From Thermothielavioides terrestris NRRL 8126 (lineage: Eukaryota; Ascomycota; Sordariomycetes; Sordariales; Chaetomiaceae): 64,000 nucleotides of DNA. Positions within the stretch are counted from its first letter, which is position 1, and each line of letters opens with the position of its first letter. Under the pieces are notes generated by a model. The model saw only the letters and a program-made list of their open reading frames with translations, had not been told where the DNA came from and did no database searches. The position numbers and the translations under genes are program-made. Positions 22,976 to 34,372 of this stretch are shown piece by piece. The stretch is taken from assembly GCF_000226115.1 (NCBI RefSeq), contig NC_016462.1, positions 1 through 64,000 on the forward strand, read 5' to 3'.

Positions 22976-24860
22976 ATGTCTAAGTTCCTCTCGTCTCCGG
23001 TGAGCTTCACCAACACCGACAACCCAGCGGATTGCGAGGTTGCTGGTTCCGATGACCATGACGATCAAGTTGGTAAGGGCGGCGCGCGTTGTACAATACA
23101 GCGCTTGGACACCACCACCCCCAGAGGATCCTTCATCATGCTCTCTAACACCATGGCTCCCAGGACACCTCCAGCAGGCACGGGATGCCAAACGGCAGAT
23201 CGGTGTCGTGTCTGCTACATTTCTGATCGTCAATCGCGTCATTGGCACCGGTATATTCGCCACGCCCGGCTCCATTCTCGCGTTGTCCGGCAGCGTTGGA
23301 CTCTCCTTGTTCATGTGGGTGGCGGGTATGTTGATCGCGGCCGCTGGCACAGCCGTCTACATGGAGTTTGGCACGGCCATCCCGCAGAACGGAGGCGAGA
23401 AGAACTACCTTGAATACGTGTTCCGGAAGCCCAAGTTTCTCACCACCGGCCTCTACACGGGCTACGTGGTCCTTCTTGGCTGGGCGAGCGGGAACTCCGT
23501 CATCTTTGGGTATGCCCGCTTCAGCCCCCCATTAGCACACGACTTGCGTGTCGACAGCCGGCTAACTGAGACCCTTATTTAACCCGTCAACAGCGAGTAC
23601 ATCCTTAACGCCGCGCAGGTGGAGGTAGACAGGTGGAACCAACGCGGCATCGGTCTGGCCTGCATCACTGCGGCCTTTCTCATCCATGGAACGGCACTCA
23701 AATGGGGCATCCGCCTGCAGAACGTCCTGGGAACCATCAAGGTCATCGTCATTCTCATCATTGTCGTTGCCGGCTGGGTCGCCTTGGCCGGACATCTGAA
23801 GCTTCCCGAGGACCAACGGCCACACAACTTTGCCAACGCATTTGAGGGGACGACGGGCAGCGCTTACGGCGTTGTCACGGCCCTCTACAATGTCATCTGG
23901 AGTTACATCGGATACAGCAACGCTAACTATGCGTTGAGCGAGACGAAAAACCCGATCCGGACTCTCAAGATCGCCGCGCCCCTGGCCATCGGCGTCATCT
24001 CGGTTCTCTATATGTTGGTCAACATCGCCTACTTTGCCGCCGTGTCGAAGGAGGAGATTCTCGAGGCTCGGAGACTCGTCGCGGCCTCTTTGTTCCGCAA
24101 CGTCTTTGGCGGCGCTGCCGAGCGCGCTCTCTCGGTCTTCGTCGCGCTCTCGGCGTTCGGTAACGTCCTCAGCGTCATCTTCTCCCAGGGGCGTCTTGTC
24201 CAAGAGCTCGGGCGCGAGGGTGTCCTGCCCTTCTCCCGCTTCTGGGCCAGCAATCGGCCGTTCAACGCGCCACTAGCCGGTCTCTTTGAGCACTGGGTCG
24301 TGTCCGTCATCATCATGTTGGCTCCTCCACCGGGCGATGCCTACGACTTCATTCTGAAGTGAGAAAGCCCAACCCCATGCGATTTTTGGCGACATGGATA
24401 GCGAAAAGATTGAGTGGCTAACTAATGATCTCCATCTAGCCTCATATCATACCCCCTCGCCATTGTGAACGCATTTGTGGCTGCAGGTCTGATCTACCTG
24501 TACCTGAACCGGAAGTCGTGGAACTGGAACCCGCCTATCAGCGCCGGTCTACCCGTAGTAATCTTCTTTTTTCTCAGCAACATCTACCTCGTGGTTGCCC
24601 CATTCGTCCCGCCCGATGACGGTCAAAACATCTACCAGACGCTGCCATATTGGATCCACTGCGTCGTGGGCTTCGGAATCATCTTTGCCGGCGGTGTTTA
24701 CTGGTTGCTTTGGGCCATTCTTCTGCCCAAAATTGGGAAATACCAGCTGGTACGGGAGACTGTTGTTGACGACATTGACGGATGGGAGAGGAACGTGTTC
24801 TTCCGACGGCCATTGGAGGATTCGGCAAGCAACGCAGCGCTTGCGGTGTCGATTCAGTAA
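22976..24860 (+). CDS. High-affinity methionine permease type (LAT/APC family)
   Basis: Four exons, 22976-23072, 23164-23509, 23594-24358 and 24440-24860, encode 542 residues; all three introns are GT-AG and keep frame. About 12 membrane helices follow a short acidic N-terminus. The first helix carries N-R-V-I-G-T-G-I-F-A-T-P-G, the substrate-binding unwound segment of L-type amino acid transporters. W-S-Y-I-G-Y-S-N-A-N-Y and L-S-E-T-K-N-P-I-R-T are typical of fungal MUP1-like methionine permeases. It would sit in the plasma membrane and import methionine or related amino acids by proton symport. MUP1-type permeases are usually regulated by sulfur supply; no such site was identified here. Specificity is inferred from overall resemblance. 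Confidence 0.9.
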
Positions 24861-24964
24861 TTTCTAATTCAAGTCCGCATTGGGGGATTCGCATGAGATT
24901 GGGGTCCTGCAGTGCAGATGCTATTCATCAGCTCATCAAAGAAATGCCGATCCTGCCATTGAGC

Positions 24965-26013
24965 TCATGCATCCCGAGTGCGTATACGGGGCGCCGCGCT
25001 CCTTGCTTGTGACACTTCCCTTCCCACCAGCTTTATGTCATTTCTGATGTCCGTGAGCGGGACTTTGACAGCGTCGAACGCTTGGATGCTCCAACACTGG
25101 ATTTGCCTCACCTTGTCGCAGTACCAAAATACACTGAGCACTTTCCAACGTGCTTCAGGGCAGATTCGGCCTGGCCACCGCACCAGTTGCGGTTGCGTAT
25201 CGGTGGGATACTGTCGCTCAAAGATATCTGTTTCCGCAATGAGACAGGAAGCACCTAGATGGGCGAGTTGGCTCCAAGACCCGAGCCTTTGTGTCGAAAG
25301 CAAGCGGGCAGGCGAGGTCGAGGGAAGGTCCAGACATCGACAGCTCGGCTAGGAAGCACCAAGTGACGCCGTGACAGCAGACTGTTCCGCCCGACAATCT
25401 CGTAGTAGTCGGGATCCGGGTGTGCTTCTTGGGGTAGCTCGCGGAAGCTATGAAACTCCGTATGGTCTGGAAGATTGGCGAAGTGTTCATGAGAGTCGGG
25501 GTTCACCCTCCTCCACAGCCAATCCTCCAGGGCATCATCAAACAGGTAGAGAGGGATGTTGTCGGCTGCCAACTCCCGTTTCTTGGACCACTTCAGGTTG
25601 CACAGCTCCAACTTGATGGGGCGATAGTCAGCCCGGGTTTGGGCTGTCCGTCACCCCACGTGCTCAACTGCCTAATCAGTGTTCATGATCTCCGCCACTC
25701 AAATGTATATATTCCAAACACCAGTTGCCGTAGCGTAAAAGCCAACCAACAACCCACGCGCCTCTCGGCTGGGCACGATATCCCAGACAGCGTCGACGAA
25801 TCCCCGCATGCCATCTACCAACGAGGATTCTCCTCGCTCGAAAACCAATCCTTTTCCAGGCGCGCCCCTTGGCTCCAACTTCAGGGTGCTGCTGCCCATC
25901 CAAAGGACCTCGATCGGGTGGGCTTCCCGGGGAGCCAGGAAGGAACCTGGAACGTCGGATGCGGCCGGAGCCACGCGCCAAGATCTCGCCAAGATCGGGC
26001 CAAGATCTTCCAA
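24965..26013 (-). pseudogene. Unrecognised coding-like stretch, probably a decayed gene
   Basis: Leftward frames look protein-like but do not join into one gene. A block at 25998-25699 is rich in Trp and hydrophobics (H-P-I-E-V-L-W-M-G-S-S, F-V-D-A-V-W-D-I-V-P, L-V-G-F-Y-A-T-A). After three stops a second block at 25611-25255 follows (L-Y-L-F-D-D-A-L-E-D-W-L-W-R-R), and a third in another frame at 25300-24965. None begins with ATG and I found no splice pair that links them. I do not recognise the family. It may be the remains of a conserved hypothetical protein, or two exons of a gene whose introns I misread. Confidence 0.3.
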
Positions 26014-26720
26014 GATCGGGCAAAGATGGCGTCAGCGTATGGGACAGGGATCTCGCATCAGCTTACTTGCCCCCTTCGCCCTTGGCGCGTGCCAGCCGCA
26101 TGGTGCTGCGTGCTGCTCCGGGGCCATTTGAAAACACACTCGCCGCCACGTGCAAACCAGGGCTTTCGTGATAGGTGGCCCGTCTGCGCACTCCTTTCCA
26201 TTGGCTTGTTCCCGGTGTGCCTCGCTGTGTTTGAACGTGCGTCGGCCGCCACCCCCATAGGTTCCCACAGCCGCCGCCAAGCAAAACAACAGGAGCCGCT
26301 GTCCGGGTCTGTAGCTCCTTCGACGGTGCTAACATTGTCGATGGTGTCAATGGTGCGCCCGCCGAGGCTGGCCTCGGTCGACCGAAGTGGAAGAGGAAGG
26401 CGAAAAACAGCAGGCCGAAGGTGAACGTCCAGCACAGCCAAGATGGCCAAGACGGCCAGGACTAAATCGGACGCCGAGCGACCTCATGGCAGAGCAGCTG
26501 CCAAGCCGAGCGGCGACGCTGCGTCTGGGCAGTCTGGGTGTTGAAAAGGATGCCGGGCACCAACTGTCGGCTCCCCTGCTTTCTGGGCCTCACCGGTTGC
26601 GTCTCAGGGTGACTCGGAGCTTGTGATTATCTGAGACAAGAGAGCGCTGCCGCTTCCAGCCGGTGCCACCAGGCCGATTACACCATCGCCCACGCACGCA
26701 GGACAGCCGCAGCCGCCACC
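26014..26720. other. Intergenic upstream of phosphate permease
   Basis: This gap holds the presumed promoter of the downstream permease. Just outside it, at about 25978-26030, the motif CCAAGATC and variants recur four times. No gene is recognised. Confidence 0.45.
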
Positions 26721-27174
26721 ATGGCGCTCGACCAGTACAATTACATCTTCGCAATCGGGACCCTGTTCGCCTTGCTTGACGCGTTCAACAATGGCGCAAG
26801 TGAGTCCGGACGCTGACATCCCCATCTGAGGCACGACTGCGGAACTTGGGGCGCTGACCTGGCCCGAATCCTCAAGATGATGTGGCCAACTCGTGGGCGA
26901 CTTCGGTCTCGTCCCGCTCGATCTCGTACAGGCAGGCCATGATCCTTGGCACCATCTTCGAGACGCTCGGTGCCATTACCGTCGGCGCCCGCACGGCCGA
27001 GACCATTAAGAACGGCATCATCCCCAACGAAGCCTTTCGCGGCAACGCCGGCGTCCAGATGCTCGGCTTCACCTGTGCTCTGGCTGCTGCGTCGTCGTGG
27101 GTCATGTGGTGCACGCGGCACTCGGCCCACGTCTCATCGACGTATTAGCTCGTCTCGGCTGTGGTATGTGTCAT

Positions 27175-27220
<46 letters not shown>

Positions 27221-28793
27221 CCCTTCGCGTGTCCCGTCCCGCTGCATACGGCTAACGCGATAGCTCCGTCTACTAGGCTGGTGTCGGCGTCGCGACGGTG
27301 GGGGCGTCCAAGGTTCAGTGGGGGTGGAACGACGGCAAGGGCCTCGGCGCCATCTTCGCCGGCCTCGGCATGGCCCCGGCCATCTCGGGCGCGTTCGCCG
27401 CCAGCATCTTCATGCTGATCAAGCTCGCCGTGCACATACGCAAAGACCCCGTGCCCTGGGCCGTCTACAGCTCGCCCATCTTCTTCCTCATCGCCGGCAC
27501 CATCTGCACCCTCTCGATCGTGTACAAGGGCTCGCCCAACCTCGGCCTCAACAAGAAGCCGTCGTGGTACATTGCGGCCGTGACCATGGGTACGGGAGGC
27601 GGCGTTGCCCTGCTCTCGGCCATCTTCTTCGTGCCCTTCGTCCACGCCAGGGTGATCAAGAAAGACTACACTGTCAAGTGGTGGATGTTCATCTACGGCC
27701 CGCTGCTCCTGAGGCGCCCCGCCCCGCCTGATGCGGACCGCGCCTACGTCCCCGATTATTCAGTCGTCCAGGAGGAGAAGAGCCAGGAGGAGGAGAGCCA
27801 GGAGGCAGAGGCGGCGGAGAAGCAGCAGTCGTCGCCGCCCACGCCGCCCGAGGGCCAGGAGAAGAAGCTGGTCGTAACCGAGGTCCCCCAGCTCACGTAC
27901 AAGGAGCTCGCCGCCCAGGCCGACAAGAGGCTGCACGACCGCCTGCTCAAGAAGCGCGGGCCGATGGGCTGGGCGATGCGCACCCTTCGGGACAACCCCA
28001 TGGGCGCCGGCGAGATATACGAGCTCCAAAACATCAAGATCCTGCTGAAGCGCGTGCCGGCCATGATCGTCTGCGGCGCCCTCTACGGCCTCCACTACGA
28101 CATCCACGCCGCGCAGTCGGGCATCGCCGGCACGCCCGAGGGCGAGCGGATGCAGCGCGTCTACGCCCACGCCAAGAAGTACCCCAACGAGGTCGAGCAT
28201 ACCTACTCGTTCGTGCAGATCCTGACGGCCTGCACCGCCTCCTTCGCCCACGGCGCCAACGACATTGGCAATTCGGTCGGCCCCTGGGCCGTCATCTACC
28301 GTGCCTGGTCCACCGGCGACGCCGCCGCCTCCAAGGCGCCGGTCGAGGTCTGGCAGCTGGCCGTCCTTGCGCTGACCATTTCTCTCGGGCTCTGTACCTA
28401 CGGCTACAATATCATGAAGGGTAGGTGTTTGTTTCCCTGGCCAGACTTCGTCTTTCCTTGTTTGTTTTTGGTGTGTGCTAACCTCCCATGTCTCCTCCGC
28501 CGGCAGTCATGGGCAACAAGATCACGTACCACTCTCCCAGCCGAGGCTGCTCCATGGAGATGGGCGCCGCCATCACCGTCCTGCTCTTCTCGCAGTACTC
28601 GCTGCCCGTCTCGACATCCATGTGCATCACCGGCGCGACCGTCGGCGTCGGCCTCTGCAACGGCACCCTGCGAGCGGTCAACTTCCAGCGGGTCGGCCTC
28701 TTGCTGCTCTCCTGGATCGCCACCATCCCCATCGCCGGCACTCTCGCGGGCGTCCTGATGGGCTTGTTCATCAACGCGCCTCACTTCGCCTAA
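26721..28793 (+). pseudogene. PHO89-type sodium/phosphate permease with one in-frame TAG
   Basis: Exons 26721-26799, 26877-27163, 27277-28420 and 28507-28793 give a 598-codon PiT-family frame. The first PiT signature appears as A-F-N-N-G-A-N-D-V-A-N-S-W, rebuilt across intron 1, and the second as S-F-A-H-G-A-N-D-I-G-N-S-V-G-P-W. A charged, Gln/Glu-rich cytoplasmic loop separates two membrane halves. Everything fits a plasma-membrane phosphate symporter except a TAG at 27146-27148 in S-S-T-Y-[stop]-L-V-S-A-V, where Ser is expected. Moving the donor to remove the stop would delete part of a helix. Intron 2 contains a run of 43 A. The gene is therefore either a very recent pseudogene or carries a sequence error; the rest is undamaged. 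Confidence 0.85.
27176..27218. repeat. A43 homopolymer inside an intron
   Basis: Forty-three consecutive A lie 12 bases after the donor of the second phosphate-permease intron. So long a run is unstable in replication and hard to sequence, so its length is approximate. Confidence 0.95.
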
Positions 28794-29306
28794 CGAAGTC
28801 CGCTGCTTCCGCTACGCTGCACAATGCTGTGCGGGCCCAATCATCACCTGCAGAGTAAACAGTTGTAACACTGCGATTCATTATCTCACTGAATAGACGA
28901 TTTTGAGTGACTCTTTTTTTCTCTATAGTTAAGCAGAGAATGGGTTAAAATAGTGAGAGTAGGTGCCTCTGTCTGGTCTGTCCACAGTCCCGACCTGAAT
29001 CTTGAACTGATGGGCACGCAAGCGCACGTTGCTACGCTCTCTATCATCTATGACTCCGACTATAGACAGGAATACCCCGGGAATCTCTGCGTCCTCCCTA
29101 TGTCTGCCTACTGTTTCCCACCATGTAATTGTCCTCCACGCGCATTGGGTTGAAACCCAAGGTGATTGTGGTAGTGCTAGGCTGTCCTCGGTGTATTCAG
29201 CAATACGGTTAGATGCGACCCAAGAGTTCGGCAGCACAGAAAAAGTCACGATCCTCCGTTACGCCTGCCAAACTGCAAGGTTGCCTCATTATTGCCCCCC
29301 TGCCAA
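28794..29306. other. Convergent gap
   Basis: About 510 bases separate the stop codons of the phosphate permease (plus) and the DUF2985 gene (minus). It holds two 3' UTRs; nothing else is recognised. Confidence 0.5.
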
Positions 29307-31520
29307 TCATGGCAGCGCCCCTGGCATCCGCAGCCGACCCTCGTCCATCCAGTCTTTCCCGTTTGCGCCGTCCGTGATGTCATTAAGTGTCGGAGCGGGC
29401 TCATCCGCTTCTTTCTCGCCGCTCTTCCGCTCCCCTCCCACCCATGCGGGGATGTTGAGGGTCGCCGCCAACGAGGGCCTGCCCGGCTTGTTGCTCAGGT
29501 GCTCGCCGGCCCTCTTGCCATCGTCCTTTTGCGCCTCCTTCTCCCTCTTCTTGCGCATCTTCTTCATGACCTCCCCGGTCAGGTCTTGCTTCAGCAGCCG
29601 GTCGAGCACGTCCTGCTTGCGGGTCCGGCGGTCGCCGATGGAGATGAGGATGCCGGCTGTGAGGTTGGCCGTGATGGAACAACAGAGGATGGTGGTGGTG
29701 AGCGCGGTCGGGCGAGAGTCGTAGGGGATGCCCCAGGTGCACGCGCCCAGGGCGATTTGCAGACAGCTGTGGAGGTCGAGGAGCAGCACGACGGCGATGA
29801 GAAGGCGCAGGGGGAAGGCGTGGTGCGTCTCGGTCTCGTGCGGCTTGTAGAACGTGTGCGAGTTGGCCAGCTTCGTCTGGTGGTGCACGAGCCGCGCCTG
29901 CTCTTTCTCCGACAGGACGGGGAAGAACTCGTCCTGTTGCTGCGGGGCCTGTGCTTCGAGGTCGGGCGCACTCCTGCCCTCGCCATTCCGCGTGGGCAAG
30001 TCGTTGTGGTCGCGCAGCTCCGGCAAGAGGAGCCTCTTGCGCATCTTCCACGTCTTGCGATCTGAGATCGGGCTGGATTTAGCGACACGCCTACGACTCC
30101 TACTGATAAGGGGAGGGAGGGCGAGACGAGGCGGGACGAGGCGAGGCAAGGTGAGGCGACTTACGGTAGTGAGCGATGTACGCCATATGGTATGTGTCTA
30201 TGGCGCGAAACGGGGCTAGGCCGTCGCCGACGATGGCGAAGAGGGCGACCAGGATGTAGTCGATGACGTTAATAACATATAGCTGCCGGTCTCCAACGTA
30301 GATCCAGCCGATCAAGAAGAGCACCCAAGCGAGGCCGAAGAGGGTGATCAGGGTGGCGTAGAGAGTCACGAGAAAGCCCAGGGGCTTGCTGACGTACTTG
30401 CCGAAGGCCTTGAGACGCTGCTTGATCTTGGAGCGCCTAGAGTGCAGCATGTGGCGGACATAGTCGTTTAGCGCCTTGATGTCCTCCTCCGGCCAGCCTT
30501 CCAGCGATGCGTCTTTGGGGAGGATGGCATACTGGGGCTCGCTGAGCACCGACGAGAGGCTCGGCGACCGCCGGGGCGTCGGTGGCTGCTCTCCCTCGGC
30601 CCGTTGCCTGCTGGGCACCACATCCTCTTTGGACGGGCGAAACGCGCCGGGTATCTTGGGTATCAGCGGGAGCTGGGTGAGATCGTATGTCGGCCTGCGG
30701 TTGACCCACTTGCCCAGTGAGGGCACAAAGAGGGAATTCTGGATGTTCGTGATGGACGAAAGTGTCGCTACCTCGGGGTCTGCGGTCGGGGCGATTCCGT
30801 CAGTCAGCGGAGGTCGTCACGCGACGAGCGCTGCATGCGGTGTAGCAGGGAAATGGACTCACCAACGACATCTAAGAAGTCGACGATCCTCGAGTCGTAG
30901 CAGTCCGCGTCCGGTTGCTGGCCCTGGCCCTGGGGAAGGGCCGGCAGGGTCAGCCGCCGTCTGCCGGGGACCCGGCGGCCTTGATCGGCGGGCTCGTCGC
31001 GGGGAACTGCGACGAGGGCCCGGGCTGGCACCTGAAGACCGGCGGGGGTTCGACTTGCGGGCAGCTCAATCACCGGCAAAGCCGGTCCTTGGAGTTCCGA
31101 GCTCGAACGCTGGCGGCGCGGCTCGGGCGGCTGATCTTGCTCGACGGGCGGCTCGGGGCGCAACCTCGAGGGCAAGTTCGGGGCCCTCAGCCGGCGCAAG
31201 CGGATGGCCGACTGGGTGCGGCCAGAGGAGGGGGCAAACCACACGTCTTCGGGGACTGTCTGCATGTGGGTGTAGTCCGGCGGGCGTTCTGTCGCCGGTA
31301 TCCCTGGCGCTGACGCTGGCGCGGCTAGCAGTACGGAGATGTTGCTGCCGCCCGGAGACGACCTGGCCAGGCCAGCCTGTAACTCGGAGCTGGCTACATC
31401 GCCGGGGTCGAAAAAGGCGTCGTTGTCGCCTGCCTCGCCTGCCTCGCCTGCTTCGCCGCTACGATGGGGCCTGCCGCCCGCGGCTCCAGACCGGGACTGT
31501 CCTAGCGCTTGCTTGGTCAT
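29307..31520 (-). CDS. DUF2985-type fungal integral membrane protein
   Basis: Three exons, 31520-30863, 30779-30165 and 30061-29307, encode 675 residues; both introns are GT-AG. The first 220 residues are Pro/Arg/Gly-rich and look disordered. The conserved core begins at the exon 1/2 junction. It includes P-L-G-F-L-V-T-L-Y-A-T-L-I-T-L-F-G and V-L-F-L-I-G-W-I, then I-D-T-Y-H-M-A-Y-I-A-H-Y-H, then L-P-E-L-R-D-H-N-D-L-P. Two more membrane segments and a basic, coiled-coil-like tail (K-K-M-R-K-K-R-E-K-E) follow. The family is fungal and of unknown function. The 3' intron was placed to restore the H-Y-H-R-K-T-W-K junction. In-frame sequence extends further 5', but the first ATG is at 31520. Confidence 0.85.
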
Positions 31521-32065
31521 CGTTGTCGCGGCCACGCACCCTTACAGTGGCCGCACTCTCTCTCAGTCGGTTCAGCGCGGCTGGGCAGGTGGCTTCTCAT
31601 TTTCCATGCGGGCTCAGTCCCTCAGACCAGTTTCTCTCTCAGAAGATAATGTCTGGCCAGCAGCACCTGAACCGCCCGCAGTCAGGAGTGGAGTGGCTGC
31701 CAAGGCAATGGCGTTTAATCCGAATCTTGCTCATTCCCGAGTCGCCCAGTGACGTCACCTGCTCGTGGCGCGGCGGGACGTGCCGTGAATACATCATCGA
31801 CGGAGTACGCAGTAAGTTGGGCAAGCAAAAACGGAATCAACACCGACAGCCCATTCCAGTGCTACGCCACTTGAAAAAAAAAAAGAAAGAAAGAAAAGAA
31901 AAGAAAAGAAAAGAAAAGAAAAGAAAAGAAAAGAAAAGAAAAGAAAAATGGACAGGAAAAAAAAAAAGAAGGAAGCAAGAAATGCCAACAACAGTTGACG
32001 TGCTCTCTAGAGCCTCCAACACTTGTTCACGCCCTCCCTGCAGGAGCAGCAAAAACACAGCGCGA
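31521..32065. other. Intergenic with pentanucleotide microsatellite
   Basis: This gap holds the promoter side of the DUF2985 gene. It is dominated by a purine-rich microsatellite at 31873-31948, made of about a dozen GAAAA units after an A-rich lead. No gene is seen. Confidence 0.6.
31873..31948. repeat. (GAAAA)n microsatellite
   Basis: An A11 run and GAAA units are followed by GAAAA units in tandem to about 31948; a second A/G tract follows at 31955-31970. The strand is pure purine. Confidence 0.92.
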
Positions 32066-32136
32066 TGCGTCAGCCGCGAATCGAACGCGGGGCCCATCGA
32101 TGGCAACGATGGATTTTACCACTAAACCACTGACGC
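32066..32136 (-). tRNA. tRNA-Gly, anticodon GCC
   Basis: A 71-nt cloverleaf reads leftward. The acceptor arm GCGTCAG pairs with CTGACGC, followed by discriminator A. The D arm contains TGGTTTAGTGG. The anticodon stem CATCG/CGATG encloses loop TTGCCAT, anticodon GCC. The T arm carries GTTCGATTC, the B-box core. There is no intron and no mismatch in the acceptor stem. It decodes GGC/GGT glycine codons. Confidence 0.96.
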
Positions 32137-32800
32137 TGGGGATGAAGAGCGTCCTCATCATGTAGCCAGAGCCCTCATAAGACAATGACAAGTGGCAAAG
32201 GCAAACAAACACTAACTCGGATCCAACGCGCACGCGAAAGTGCAAGATAGGGGACCTAAAGATCGTCCAGCTTTGTTTCAGTTCAGTGGGTGTGAAATTT
32301 CAGGTCCCCGAAACCCTGCGTGTTGAGTGGCGAAGGCCAGCCTCCTGAGAAGGCTGATTGGCCATGACAAATGGGGCGAGGCAGGGGATTAAGAACAGTG
32401 GCTTGAAACCACGACCGGCTTGAATCGATCGGCTGCCTGGTTGCGGGGCCTTTCAAAGCTCGGTCGGACAACAGAGAGATCAGATGCTGTCCTCCATTTT
32501 TTTGTCAGAGACAAAAGTACGCCACTTTACCTCAGAGGACCTGCTCATCAGAACACACAAAACGATACTCTACCAAAACGGAACGATAGGGCAACTCGGG
32601 ACCTACCCAGTTGTAGTCACACTCACAATTTCACATGATACCGACTGTTTGCGCAGTTCTCTTCAACAGCGCTTGCTAGGTCTTGAAATAGCCGCAACTT
32701 GAATGACTTCCCCATCCATGATGCCGGCCATATACCTCCCTAATAAATATGTCTGGTATCCCCCCTTAGGTCTCAGGCAGGCTGAGAGGGACACTGCAGT
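32137..32800. other. Intergenic, no gene seen
   Basis: The flank between the tRNA and the HET remnant holds no recognisable frame or repeat. Confidence 0.45.
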
Positions 32801-33824
32801 CATAGAGAACAAAAGCCGCATCTACCTTTCTTTTCTGTGTTTGCGGGGCCCATGGAGCGCAGAGAACCCCTTCGCTGTGGTGCAGATTCGGCGCCGCAGC
32901 ATGTGGAGCTGCGCAGCCTGGGCCGCCATGTTCACCAACTTCATCTCAATCGCCAACAATTCCTCTGTAGCTGCGGAGTCTAAGCTCATACCTAGAAACC
33001 AAAGCATTGCGGCCCAATTCTCGAACGTCCGACATCGACCGAGATACCCCTGACCCGGCATCAAACGGCCGCCTTCCAGCGACGCGTCGGTGGTGATGGT
33101 GCGATCGAAGACTTCCAAAAACGTTTAGTTGCTAGCCGGATAAACGTTTCCGGATCTCTGCTCTTGGCCAAAGGCGAGGCCCTGCCACTCCTCAGGAGCG
33201 CAGCCCACGAGCTTGTCCGCTTATTCACGGCATCCGAAGACTTCATGTCCGTTGCAAGTCCTAGCAGGGAGTAGATCATGTCCTTCGGGTCGGAAGCGAG
33301 GCATGAGCACACGCAAGGCTGGACCACCGGAGATGACATAGGGTTGCGTGAAGGCTCCCAGAGACGAAGGATTTGCATTATCAACCAGGATCAGGTGGTT
33401 TGCTTGGCCTTAGCCCCAAGCCCACGAAAGTGAGTGGTAAGGTGGCGAGTCTGTAAGAAGCAACAGCTGGTGATTAGATGTCTCTGCGACGAATAACGTG
33501 GGACTCGGTGGTATGGGCCTCCTGGGCTGTCTAATCCGCCGTTGGGTCGCTTGATGCGCCGAAGGCATACACTGATTGTTGGCGAAGTCCTTACTTCCTC
33601 GTCCTATCCGAAAACACGCGGATCTCATCGGTGCCAAGTCTCAGGTACAATAGCTGTAATTTCGGTGCTCTATGTCGCCAAATCTTGATGCTTCGAGATT
33701 TGGTAGGTAATTGATTGCCAAGGACAGGGATAAGATATGGGAGGCTTGAAAGGCGGACACACGATGGGAGGGCGACCAAGCTGGTCTTCAAGACGCGCGG
33801 CAGTGCATCCAGGAGTGCCCTCAA
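32801..33824 (-). pseudogene. Decayed HET-domain gene
   Basis: Three HET-like pieces occur in order but in different frames and with stops between. An L-P-T-K-S-R-S-I-K-I N-terminal strand lies near 33700, P-Y-H-S-L-S-W-A-W-G at about 33445-33410 (family Y-x-A-L-S-Y-x-W-G), and S-D-P-K-D-M-I-Y-S-L-L-G-L-A at about 33295-33250 (family D-P-R-D-K-I-Y-A-L-L-G-L). The middle of the domain, including the V-D-x-x-C-I-D block, is missing. A tail at 33118-32822 lacks resemblance. I read it as a truncated, frameshifted relative of a different HET subfamily from the gene at 15.1 kb. Confidence 0.5.
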
Positions 33825-34372
33825 GATCTGTTGGCAAGTCTATCACGCATGTTCACCCCAAGCCTTGGCGAGGTGGGGGGTGAAGCAATTAACCTTACCA
33901 AACCTCCTCTCTTGCGAGGAGATTACACGCGTTGGTCTCCGTCCATAGAGGTCCTTGACGCTCTCATCAGACTTGGGCGGTCCCTACAGTCCATGGCCCG
34001 AATTTTTGAGCCGTTTCTCTTTCACCTCCTCTTTGTCCGCCACGTTCCGTTAAGGTTATCAGATTCGAGAGAGCTCACACTCCATCCTTGTGGGCGTCTT
34101 CCGAGATTGGCTGTGAGTAGCGCCAAGCTTTGTTAGATATATTATAACCTGAAAAGTCCAGCCCAAGCTTGATTAAGCTTGATTAAAGCGACTAAGGCAA
34201 ACTTTACCACGACCGGCAGTCTTCCTAGTACGTTCCAAGCTCTTCGCCCATGCCTACGCAACGTATGCAGATCCACCATCATTATCTGAAAAGCCATCTC
34301 AGGGTTCTACACAGTAGATCCGCGTTGTTCTTTTTCTTGTCTTGCCCGTCCCACCATGTCCCTCGCGTTTGT
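33825..34372. other. Intergenic, no gene seen
   Basis: About 550 bases separate the HET remnant from the MATE stop codon. Nothing is recognised. Confidence 0.4.

Noticed and set aside
30476..32125. Plus-strand open frame of about 549 codons
   Set aside because: It lies antisense to DUF2985 exons, then runs through the GAAAA microsatellite (Lys-Glu repeats) and across the antisense of the tRNA. It shows no family signature.
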